A DNA stretch of 14,801 nt from positions 1 through 14,801 of the forward strand of contig JACDBP010000127.1 of assembly GCA_013694835.1 (NCBI GenBank). Direction: 5' to 3'. Shown here one piece after another: positions 8,519 to 14,801 of this stretch; positions within the stretch are counted from its first letter, which is position 1, and each line of letters starts with the position of its first letter. The notes under the pieces are model-generated. The model worked only from the letters and a program-made list of their open reading frames with translations. It was not told the origin of the DNA and searched no databases. The DNA is from Chloroflexota bacterium. GTDB taxonomy: Bacteria; Chloroflexota; Limnocylindria; Limnocylindrales; CSP1-4. Position numbers and translations under genes: made by a program.

Positions 8519-9177
8519 GGGCGGCGTCCCAGGTCCTCGGCGGCCACGATCGTGGCGCTGGCGATGCCGCTCGCCGCCCGGCCACTGGCGCCGCCGGGCT
8601 CCGAGCCGAGCGTTACCTGGCGCGCCCCGGCCTCGGTCTCCGGCACGTCCGTGTCCTCGCGCTTGGCGAGGAACACACCGCCGATGACCGCCGCGAGCAG
8701 GAGGACGCTGACCACCTCGAACGGCAGCACGAACTCGTCGAACAGGAGGCGCGCCACATCGCCGGTGGCGGTGTGGACCCGCTCCGCCACGGCGCGCGGC
8801 CACTCGGCGCCGGCGACCATCGACACGAGCAGGAGTGCGAGCACGATCGCGGCCAGCGCTGCGGCCCAGGCCTGGTGGTGGAACACCAGGCTCGCGGGGC
8901 CCGACTTGGACTGCGTGAGCATGATCGCGAACAGCACCAGGACGCTGATGGCGCCGATGTAGATGAGCACCTGCGCGGCGGCCACCAGCGGCGCACCGAG
9001 CAGCGCATAGATCCCGGCGAGCGCCGCGAAGCTCAGGATCATGGCGAGGCCGGAGCGGATGATGTTCCGGCCCAGCACCACGCCGAGCGCGGCGGCGAGC
9101 ATCAGGCCGCCGAACGTCAGGAACAGCAGGTCATCCCAGGCGATATCGAAGTAGGGGACGGTCGGGGGAAGCGCCAC
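8515..9177 (-). CDS. nuoJ: NADH-quinone oxidoreductase subunit J
   Basis: Membrane subunit of complex I next to NuoK and NuoH, 220 residues with five predicted helices. The diagnostic TM3 segment AAAQVLIYIGAISVLVLFAI (68-87) carries the conserved YxGAI stretch involved in the pi-bulge transition. The position that often carries an acidic residue just before TM3 reads GAPLVA here. The last ~48 residues form a hydrophilic Gly/Ala/Glu-rich tail, a little longer than usual. The start is GTG 9177, 18 nt after the preceding stop, with GGAG 8 nt upstream. The stop overlaps nuoK in ATGA. Confidence 0.95.
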   Translation of the reverse strand: MALPPTVPYFDIAWDDLLFLTFGGLMLAAALGVVLGRNIIRSGLAMILSFAALAGIYALLGAPLVAAAQVLIYIGAISVLVLFAIMLTQSKSGPASLVFHHQAWAAALAAIVLALLLVSMVAGAEWPRAVAERVHTATGDVARLLFDEFVLPFEVVSVLLLAAVIGGVFLAKREDTDVPETEAGARQVTLGSEPGGASGRAASGIASATIVAAEDLGRRP

Positions 9178-9185
9178 TCGCTCGA

Positions 9186-9190
9186 CTCCG
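9186..9190 (-). promoter_or_regulatory. Ribosome binding site of nuoJ
   Basis: CGGAG on the minus strand, 8 nt upstream of the GTG at 9177, in the 18-nt gap after the G' gene. It decides the GTG start of nuoJ. Confidence 0.55.
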
Positions 9191-9195
9191 TCGCG

Positions 9196-11841
9196 CTACT
9201 TCGGGTGGGCGTGGCCGCCGCCGCCAGCCCCGCCGTGACCGTGGCCGTCCGCGTTCCCGTGGCCGTTCGTGCTCCCGTGGCCAGTCATGCTCCCGTGGCC
9301 GTTGGCGCTGTGCCCGTTCCCGCTCTGGCCCTGCAGGCCGGCCGGCAGCATCGGCAGCATCCGCCCCGGATCGATGGGACGCCCGGATGTCGCGACCCGG
9401 TCCATCCAGTCGCGCTCGCGGCGGACATAGGTCACTTCGGTGTCGCGGTCGATGGCGCTGATCGCCATCAGGTCGATCATCGGCTCGGCGCGGCTCTCGT
9501 GCGACAGCTCGAAGTCCGGGCCGCAGCGGAGCGCGTCGTAGGGGCACGCGTCGACGCAGATGCCGCACAGGATGCAGCGGCTCTCGTCCACGTCGTACTT
9601 CTCCAGAACCCGCGGCTTGGGCATCAGCGCACCAGTCGGACATGTCTCTGCGCAGCGACCGCAGGAGACGCACGGCGTGGTATTGAGGCTCATGTCCAGC
9701 GGCGTCGTGACGAGCGTGTCGAAACCGGTCCGCATGAAGTCGTAGCAGGCCGCCCCGACGACCTCCTTGCAGACGTTGGCGCAGCGCCCGCAGTCGATGC
9801 AGCGCGATGGCTCGCGCAGGATGAACGCGTGGCTGTCATCGCGAATGTAGTCGTGGTTCGAGCCGGTGAAGCGATTCTCCAGCACCGAGCGGTAGGAGAA
9901 GGCACCGCCGCCCTGCGGCTCCAGGGTCTTCAGGGTCGTGCCGTATTCGATCCCCTGACGCCGAAGATCGCAGTAGCCGATCGCCTCGCAGGTGCACTGC
10001 AGGCAGCGCTGGGATTCCGCCATCGCCTCCTGCTGGGTGTACGGCAGCTCGTACTCGAGGTAGCTGCGGTTGCGGGCCTCTGCCTCCATCGCCTTGAGGC
10101 GGATCCGCGGCTGCTTCACCTCGTTCGTGAAGGGGACGATCGAGAGGAATTCTGGCTGAGGTTCGGCGAGCGTCTGGCGCGCCCGGATCGATGCGAGGTC
10201 CTGGCCCTGGAGGTAGGCGTCGACGGCGTAGGCGGCCCGGCGCCCCTCGGCGTTGGCCTGCACCACGGTCGCAGCGCCGATCCGGACGTCGCCCGTGCCG
10301 AAGACGCCGGGTCGGCCGGTGGCGAAGGTGACCGCGTCGGCGGCGAGCCGCTTGTTCTTGGTGGCGGTCACCCCGGCCGCGCCCCGTGCCAGCCAGCCCA
10401 GCTCCGGTCCCTGGCCGATGGCGAGCAGGACCCGGTCACAGTCGATCACGAACTCGGTGCCTGCCACGGGCTCTGGCCGCCGTCGGCCAGACGCATCCGA
10501 CTCGCCGAGCCGCATCCGCTGGAACTCGACGCCGGTGACCTTGTTCGCGGCATCGGTCACCACCCGCGTCGGGGCCGCCTGGAAGATGGCGCGCGCGCCT
10601 TCCTCGAGCGCCTCGTGCACCTCGTTCGCCGCGGGCATGTCCTTCATGTCACGGCGGTACACGAGCGTCACCTCGGCGGCGCCCTGGCGGACCGACGTCC
10701 GCGTGCAGTCCATCGAGGTGAAGCCGCCCCCGATGACGACGACCCGCTTGCCCTTGTGGCCCGGGTAGGGCAGCCCCAGCGTCGCGATGCGCAGGTACTC
10801 GAGGCCGTCGAGCACGCCGTCGGCGTCCTCGCCGGGAACCCCCAGCTTGTTGGTGTCGTAGCAGCCGATCGCCACGACGACCGAATCGAAGCCCTGGTTC
10901 TGGAGGGTGTCCAGCGTGAAGTCGCGCCCCAGCTCGGCATTCACGACGATCTTGCCGCCGAGCTGCCACACCGAGTCGTATTCGCCCTCGAGCACCTCCA
11001 CCTTGGGCAGCCGATACTGCGGGATCCCGTAGCGGAGCATGCCGCCGGGCGCCGGATCCTTCTCGAAGACGGTCACCTCGTGGCCGGCGATGAGCAGGTA
11101 GTACGCGGCAGACATGCCGGCGGGCCCGGAACCGATGACCGCCACCCGCTTGCCGCTGGCCGGCTGGACCTGGAACGGCACCGGCGCCTTGATGCCCTCG
11201 TCGCGCTGCGCCCGGAGGACCTGGTCGCCGGCGTAGCGGTGGCTGTCGCGGATCGCGATGGCCTCCTCGACCTCATCGCGCCGGCAATGCTCCTCGCAGG
11301 GCGCGGGGCAGACCCGGCCGAGCACCGAGGGGAACGGGATGGTGCGCTTGAAGATGCGCGCCGACTCGATGAAGTCGCCTTCCGTGTTCGCCTTGAGGAA
11401 CCCCGGGATGTCGATGTGGCTGGGGCACTTGTTCTGGCAGGGCGGCAGGCAGTAGGCGTTGTGGTCGCTGAAGATCAGCTCCAGGTTCGTCTTGCGGACC
11501 TGGCGCAGGCGCGCTGTCTGGGTCTTGATGACCATCCCCGGCTCGCACGTTCTGGAGCACGAGATCGGCGGCTGATCCTCGCCCTCGACCTCCACGACGC
11601 ACATCCGGCAGGCACCGAAGCCGGGCAGCTTGGGCTCGTAGCAGAGCGTCGGGACCTCGATGCCGTGGTCGCGGCAGACCTCCAGGATCGTCTGCCCCTC
11701 GCGTCCGGTGTACTGGCGTCCATCGACCTCGACCGTGAAGGCAGGTGCGACCTGCGGGCGCTGGGGGGCCTGCGTGTCGAGCAGGCGCTCGGCGACAGCG
11801 TCCGGTGCAGTGGCGGCGGCGGTCGGCAGGAGGTCGGTCAT
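9196..11841 (-). CDS. NuoG-like/GltD(NfnB)-like hybrid Fe-S flavoprotein with NuoI-like C-terminal ferredoxin segment
   Basis: This 881-residue protein takes the place of NuoG but has no molybdopterin-like domain. Domains in order: a NuoG-type 2Fe-2S ferredoxin (C67, C78, C81, C95); a linker with H127-x3-C131 leading into a GltD-type Fe-S domain (C131, C135, C139; C178, C182, C186); an FAD Rossmann fold (KRVAVIGSGPAG, 231-242); an NADP(H) fold (VVVIGGGFTSMD, 367-378, then YRRDMKDMP with R396/R397); a Cys group at 613, 616, 618 and 624; two NuoG-like 4Fe-4S motifs (681-691 and 724-734); a third 4Fe-4S motif (756-766) followed by GPDFELS, resembling the second half of NuoI; and a His/Gly-rich tail. 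Its probable role is to take electrons from NADPH, or exchange them with NuoF, and pass them towards the quinone arm. Similar architecture occurs in NfnB/StnC-type transhydrogenase subunits and GltD. The start is 19 nt after nuoF. Confidence 0.88.
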   Translation of the reverse strand: MTDLLPTAAATAPDAVAERLLDTQAPQRPQVAPAFTVEVDGRQYTGREGQTILEVCRDHGIEVPTLCYEPKLPGFGACRMCVVEVEGEDQPPISCSRTCEPGMVIKTQTARLRQVRKTNLELIFSDHNAYCLPPCQNKCPSHIDIPGFLKANTEGDFIESARIFKRTIPFPSVLGRVCPAPCEEHCRRDEVEEAIAIRDSHRYAGDQVLRAQRDEGIKAPVPFQVQPASGKRVAVIGSGPAGMSAAYYLLIAGHEVTVFEKDPAPGGMLRYGIPQYRLPKVEVLEGEYDSVWQLGGKIVVNAELGRDFTLDTLQNQGFDSVVVAIGCYDTNKLGVPGEDADGVLDGLEYLRIATLGLPYPGHKGKRVVVIGGGFTSMDCTRTSVRQGAAEVTLVYRRDMKDMPAANEVHEALEEGARAIFQAAPTRVVTDAANKVTGVEFQRMRLGESDASGRRRPEPVAGTEFVIDCDRVLLAIGQGPELGWLARGAAGVTATKNKRLAADAVTFATGRPGVFGTGDVRIGAATVVQANAEGRRAAYAVDAYLQGQDLASIRARQTLAEPQPEFLSIVPFTNEVKQPRIRLKAMEAEARNRSYLEYELPYTQQEAMAESQRCLQCTCEAIGYCDLRRQGIEYGTTLKTLEPQGGGAFSYRSVLENRFTGSNHDYIRDDSHAFILREPSRCIDCGRCANVCKEVVGAACYDFMRTGFDTLVTTPLDMSLNTTPCVSCGRCAETCPTGALMPKPRVLEKYDVDESRCILCGICVDACPYDALRCGPDFELSHESRAEPMIDLMAISAIDRDTEVTYVRRERDWMDRVATSGRPIDPGRMLPMLPAGLQGQSGNGHSANGHGSMTGHGSTNGHGNADGHGHGGAGGGGHAHPK
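9238..9309 (-). repeat. Four in-frame 18-bp units encoding xxxGHG
   Basis: Near the 3' end of the G' gene, four consecutive 18-bp units encode SANGHG, SMTGHG, STNGHG and NADGHG, followed by HGGAGGGGHAHPK. The tail holds eight His in about 40 residues. The units are imperfect copies, consistent with slippage or duplication inside a low-complexity tail. Confidence 0.85.
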
Positions 11842-11860
11842 GCAGGCAGGACTCGGGCTC

Positions 11861-13216
11861 TCATGCGCGTGGGCTGACTGGAGCGGCGGCGGGTGTCTGG
11901 GCCGCGACCGGCGGCAGTGGACGGCAGACCCCGGCTGGGCACTCGCCGCGCAGGATGTGGGCGTCGAACTCGTCGCGGAAGTATCGCATCCCGCTCAGCA
12001 GGGGATTGGTCGCGCTGATCTCGTGTCCGCACAGAGCGCCATCCCGGATGTCCGAGCAGAGGTCGGCCATCAGCTGCTGGTCGGTGGGCCGGGTCCGCCC
12101 GGTGATGTAGCGCTCGCCGATCTCGTAGAGCCGCCGGGTGCCGATCCGGCAAGGGATCGTCTTGCCGCACGCCTCGTCGCCCATGAACCGGGTCATCAAC
12201 GTCGCCAGGTCGACGAGGCAGGTTGTCCCATCCAGCGCGAGGATCGAGCCCGAGCCCATGATGGCGCCCATCTCGCTGAGGCTGCCCGGCGTGAGCTGGG
12301 TGTCGAGTGCCTCCGGTGGCAGGAACCCGCCCGACGGGCCGCCGATGAACAGTGCCTTGAGCCGGCCACGAGGCTCTCCGCCGGCCACGCCCCGGAGCAG
12401 GTCCCGAAGCGGTATGCCCATCGGGACCTCTGCGACGCCCGCCCGGTTGACGGTGCCGCCGAGCTGGACCAGCGTGGTGCCAGCCTGGCCATTCATGCCC
12501 AGCTTGGCGTACGCCTCGCCGCCATTGGCGACGATCCATGGCACTGCCGCCAGCGTCTCCACGTTGTTGACCACGGTCGGCTTGTCCCACAGGCCGCGTT
12601 CCGCGGGATACGGGGGGCGCTGATCGGGCTGCGGCCGCTTGCCCTCGATGGACCTGAGGAGGGCTGTCTCCTCCCCCAGCACGAAGGCTCCCTGGAGCTC
12701 TCGCAGCTCGATGTGGAGGTCGAAACCGGCCCCCAGCGCGTCCTGGCCGATGTAGCCGGCCTCCTCGGCGCTCCGGATGGCGGCCCGCAGTCGGCGGACG
12801 GCCGTCGTGTAGGTCGCCTTGACGGCGATGAACGACTCCCGGGCACCGACCGCGAAGGCAGCCAGCGCCAGGCCCTCCAGGACCAGGTGCGGGTCGGTCT
12901 CCATGAGCGTCCGATCGAGCTGGGCGCCCGGGTCCGCCTCGTAACCGTTGGCGACGACGTAGCGCCGGTCCGATCCCTGCGCCGCGACGGTCTGCCACTT
13001 CCTGCCAGTGGGGTACCCCGCGCCGCCGCGACCGCGCAGGTCGGCCGTGGACACGCTCCGGATGATCGATGCCGGGCTCTGGGTGGGAGCCGTCTTCCTC
13101 CAGGTCACCCAGGCACCGGCCCGCTCCGCTTCGGCAAGGCTCCCATCGGGATCGTACGCACTGGCACGTGCCAGCAGCACCGAGCGCCACTCGGCGGGTC
13201 CCTTGATGATGGCCAT
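11861..13216 (-). CDS. nuoF: NuoF-like (51 kDa) FMN/Fe-S subunit, divergent
   Basis: Flavin-binding diaphorase subunit of complex I or a related HydB/StnB-type protein, 451 residues. The FMN/NADH glycine-rich loop RGRGGAGYPTGRKW (61-74) is conserved, as are GEETALL (181-187), PTVVNNVET (213-221) and GAIMGSG (317-323). Two sites deviate. The NADH-site loop usually read as N-A/G-D-E-x-E-P-G is NGYEADPG (90-97), changing the first acidic residue to Tyr. The N3 cluster motif, usually CGKCTPC, is C350-G-K-T353-I-P-C356, so one ligand is Thr; the distal ligand in ALCGHE (C396) remains. Extra Cys at 387, 426 and 431 are present. The ATG at 13216 shares one base with the preceding TGA, which fixes the start; the longer open frame upstream lies in the NuoI/E gene. 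No Shine-Dalgarno is evident. Confidence 0.9.
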   Translation of the reverse strand: MAIIKGPAEWRSVLLARASAYDPDGSLAEAERAGAWVTWRKTAPTQSPASIIRSVSTADLRGRGGAGYPTGRKWQTVAAQGSDRRYVVANGYEADPGAQLDRTLMETDPHLVLEGLALAAFAVGARESFIAVKATYTTAVRRLRAAIRSAEEAGYIGQDALGAGFDLHIELRELQGAFVLGEETALLRSIEGKRPQPDQRPPYPAERGLWDKPTVVNNVETLAAVPWIVANGGEAYAKLGMNGQAGTTLVQLGGTVNRAGVAEVPMGIPLRDLLRGVAGGEPRGRLKALFIGGPSGGFLPPEALDTQLTPGSLSEMGAIMGSGSILALDGTTCLVDLATLMTRFMGDEACGKTIPCRIGTRRLYEIGERYITGRTRPTDQQLMADLCSDIRDGALCGHEISATNPLLSGMRYFRDEFDAHILRGECPAGVCRPLPPVAAQTPAAAPVSPRA

Positions 13217-14043
13217 CAGGCAGGCCTGCCATGCGGCACGGGACCACGCAGCTCGGCCGCGAGCGCCGTGGCTCGCTCGGCCGTCATGTCGGGCTGGAGC
13301 CGTCCGTCGAGCGTCACGAAGGGATGGGACTCGCCCTGGCAGTCGATGCCGTCCAGCCGGACCCGGCCGTCCGGGCTGGTGCCGCCGAGCTCCGTGCGCA
13401 GCGCCTCTTCCAGTGCTTCGCGGATGCGTCCCGCCCCCTGCACGACGCACGCGGCGCATCGGCAGACACCCACGGTACGAGTGCTCGCCGGCTCCAGGCG
13501 AAGGTGGTCGTAGAAGCTGGCGATGCCATAGATCTCGCTGTACCACGCGCCGGTGGAGTGGCTGATGTGCTGCAGTGCTGCCACCGGCAGGAAGCCGTAG
13601 GCGTCCTGGGTGCGTTCCAGGATCGTCACCATCTTCGCCGGGTCGTAGTCGACCTCTGCGAGAACGCGCTCCACGCCGGTGATGTCGATCGGATCCCAGG
13701 CGCGAAACGTGGCATCCGGCACCACCCGACCCGCCCGCCGCGGGGCCGATTCCTCGCGCCGCTCGGCGTACTGCTCCGCCGGGCCCCAGTGGACGTGGAA
13801 GCGGTTGCGCGTGTCGACGCCGCCCATGTCGATGCACTCGATGGGGCAGGCCTGGGCGCACTGGAAGCAGGTCTCGCACTTCAGCGCGCCCCACTCGTCG
13901 TACAGCAGCAGCAAGCGGCCGCGGTGCTTCGGCGAGATATCCTGGATGACCTCCGGGTACTGGACGGTCACCTTCGGCTCGAACATCTTGCGGAACGTGA
14001 ACAGCATCCCCCTGACGATGCCGAGGCCGGGCAGCCGGATCAC
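13216..14043 (-). CDS. Fusion of N-terminal half of NuoI to NuoE
   Basis: A 275-residue two-domain protein. Residues 1-95 resemble NuoI: a FEPKVTVQYPE segment, RGRLLLLYDE, then one 4Fe-4S motif CxxCxxCxxxCP (C56, C59, C62, C66, with extra C70) and the RNRF...AEQYAERRE stretch that normally precedes the second motif. The second motif is absent. After a linker (about 96-130), residues 131-265 are NuoE: YDPAKMVTILERTQDAYG, EIYGIASFYDHLRL, then C194-x4-C199 of the 2Fe-2S site. The second half of that site, usually CLGAC, is C235-Q-G-E-S239, so the fourth ligand is Ser. The GTG at 14043 forms a GTGA overlap with the nuoH stop; its stop overlaps the nuoF ATG by one base. The reading frame is continuous, so a recent frameshift is not the explanation. 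Confidence 0.87.
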   Translation of the reverse strand: MIRLPGLGIVRGMLFTFRKMFEPKVTVQYPEVIQDISPKHRGRLLLLYDEWGALKCETCFQCAQACPIECIDMGGVDTRNRFHVHWGPAEQYAERREESAPRRAGRVVPDATFRAWDPIDITGVERVLAEVDYDPAKMVTILERTQDAYGFLPVAALQHISHSTGAWYSEIYGIASFYDHLRLEPASTRTVGVCRCAACVVQGAGRIREALEEALRTELGGTSPDGRVRLDGIDCQGESHPFVTLDGRLQPDMTAERATALAAELRGPVPHGRPA

Positions 14044-14801
14044 AGGGTCAGCTCCCCCCTGATGACCCGGGCGCCGAGGATGGCGATGGCGGTGATGAAC
14101 AGGTTCAGCACCGAGGCCGGGAGCAGCCATTTCCAGGCGAAACCCATCAGCTGATCGATGCGCACCCGCGGCAGTGTGCCGCGCATCCAGACGAAGGTGA
14201 CGACGAAGAAGTAGGTCTTCGCGAAGAACCAGAACAGCCCGATGGCCGCCTCGAAATTGATCGCGAGCCAGACGCCGACGGCAGCCATCACCAGCAGGTT
14301 GAAGAGCAGGAAGCCGACCAGCAGCGAGCGCAGGAACGACCGATCGCTCCTGAGCATCCAGAACGGCAGCGCCAGCAGCACGATCAGCACCGGCGGTCCC
14401 AGGGCGATCAGGAACAGCAGCCCGAGGCCGAGCGAGCCAAGGTCGATCGCTCCACTCGGCGGCACCAGGTTCAGCCATCGGAGGATCTCGTTGCCGTCGA
14501 CGGGAGCGTTCCAGCCGCCGAAGAAGAGTGTCACGGTCAATGCGGAGAGCACGAACACCGACACGTACTCGGCGAAGAAGAAGAAGCCGAAGCGCATCCC
14601 GCTGTACTCGGTGGCGAAACCGGCCACGATCTCCGAGTCCGCCTCCGCAAGGTCGAACGGGGTCCGGTTGCCTTCCGCCGTCGCGGCGATGAAGAAGATG
14701 ACGAACGCGAGCGGCTGCTGGAAGACGTACCAGTCCCAGAACCAGCCGGCCTGGTTCACCACGATCTGGTTCAGGCTCAGCGTGCCGGAGAGCATGATCA
14801 C
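14040..14801 (-). CDS. nuoH: NADH-quinone oxidoreductase subunit H (5' end beyond window)
   Basis: Membrane subunit that lines the quinone-binding site and joins the peripheral and membrane arms. The visible 253 codons begin inside the gene; the first in-window GTG is not the true start. The signature AEGNRTPFDLAEADSEIVAG and ATEYSGMRFGFFFFAEY (residues 42-79 of the visible part) is intact, as is the C-terminal MRGTLPRVRIDQLMGFAWKWLLP. Between FFGGW (93-97) and FWFFAKT (190-196), where family members usually have about 25-30 residues, there are about 95, containing two extra hydrophobic segments (about 125-149 and 157-181). The stop overlaps the NuoI/E fusion start. Confidence 0.94.
   Translation of the reverse strand: MIMLSGTLSLNQIVVNQAGWFWDWYVFQQPLAFVIFFIAATAEGNRTPFDLAEADSEIVAGFATEYSGMRFGFFFFAEYVSVFVLSALTVTLFFGGWNAPVDGNEILRWLNLVPPSGAIDLGSLGLGLLFLIALGPPVLIVLLALPFWMLRSDRSFLRSLLVGFLLFNLLVMAAVGVWLAINFEAAIGLFWFFAKTYFFVVTFVWMRGTLPRVRIDQLMGFAWKWLLPASVLNLFITAIAILGARVIRGELTL

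Noticed and set aside
9238..9309. CRISPR-like or regulatory tandem repeat
   Set aside because: The 18-bp units are contiguous, in frame and encode a His/Gly-rich tail, with no spacers.
8773..11877. A 1034-codon open frame on the plus strand opposite nuoJ and the G' gene
   Set aside because: It is antisense to proteins with clear domains, and its translation is low-complexity (His, Arg, Asp, Val, Ala rich) with no recognisable motif. Long antisense frames are expected at this GC content.
11660..13513. A 617-codon plus-strand open frame opposite nuoF
   Set aside because: It is a shadow of nuoF and the NuoI/E fusion with no family features.
11861..13894. A 677-residue version of NuoF starting upstream
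   Set aside because: The extra N-terminus is a frame-shadow of the NuoI/E gene. The ATG at 13216 overlaps the previous stop and starts the normal NuoF length.
13216..14043. Loss of the second NuoI motif as a frameshift or assembly error
   Set aside because: The frame runs without a break from the NuoI half through a linker into NuoE, and no remnant of the second motif is visible in other frames nearby; a similar segment sits in G' instead.

Overview
The window is about 14.8 kb of very GC-rich, gene-dense bacterial DNA with many GTG starts, 1-4 nt start/stop overlaps and almost no intergenic sequence. Most of it is the 3' part of a complex I (NADH-quinone oxidoreductase, nuo) operon. The GC-rich style, the OtsA variant and the gene make-up fit an actinobacterium-like or Chloroflexota lineage (for example an uncultivated Limnocylindria-type member). 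No rRNA or marker gene is present, so this placement is tentative.

Minus strand, in transcription order from the right edge: nuoH (5' end cut by the window edge), a NuoI-half/NuoE fusion, a divergent nuoF, a large 881-residue Fe-S flavoprotein where nuoG would be expected, then nuoJ, nuoK, nuoL, nuoM, nuoN and finally otsA (trehalose-6-phosphate synthase), only 14 nt after nuoN. Plus strand, at the left edge: a thioredoxin-fold TlpA/ResA-like protein (5' end cut) and otsB (trehalose-6-phosphate phosphatase). otsB converges tail to tail on otsA with 9 bp between the stops, so the two trehalose enzymes meet from opposite strands.

The membrane arm (H, J, K, L, M, N) looks complete and keeps its proton-pathway residues, although NuoH carries an apparent insertion with two extra hydrophobic segments. 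The peripheral electron-input part is very unusual. (1) The usual order E-F-G-H-I-J is rearranged to H-[I/E]-F-G'-J. (2) The NuoI-like ferredoxin has only its first 4Fe-4S motif and runs straight into NuoE; a segment resembling the missing second half of NuoI lies at the C-terminus of the G' protein. (3) G' keeps the NuoG-type 2Fe-2S and 4Fe-4S domains but has no molybdopterin-like domain; in its place is a GltD/NfnB-type FAD and NADP(H) module. (4) NuoE has Ser in place of its fourth cluster Cys, and NuoF has Thr in place of one N3-cluster Cys and an altered NADH-site loop. (5) G' ends in a His/Gly-rich repeat tail.

Taken together, the sequence suggests a complex I whose NADH-dehydrogenase module was replaced or remodelled by a transhydrogenase-like NuoE/NuoF/NfnB assembly, possibly accepting NADPH or exchanging electrons between NADH, NADPH and ferredoxin before quinone reduction and proton pumping. 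The domain composition and cysteine changes are read directly from the sequence; the function is inference.
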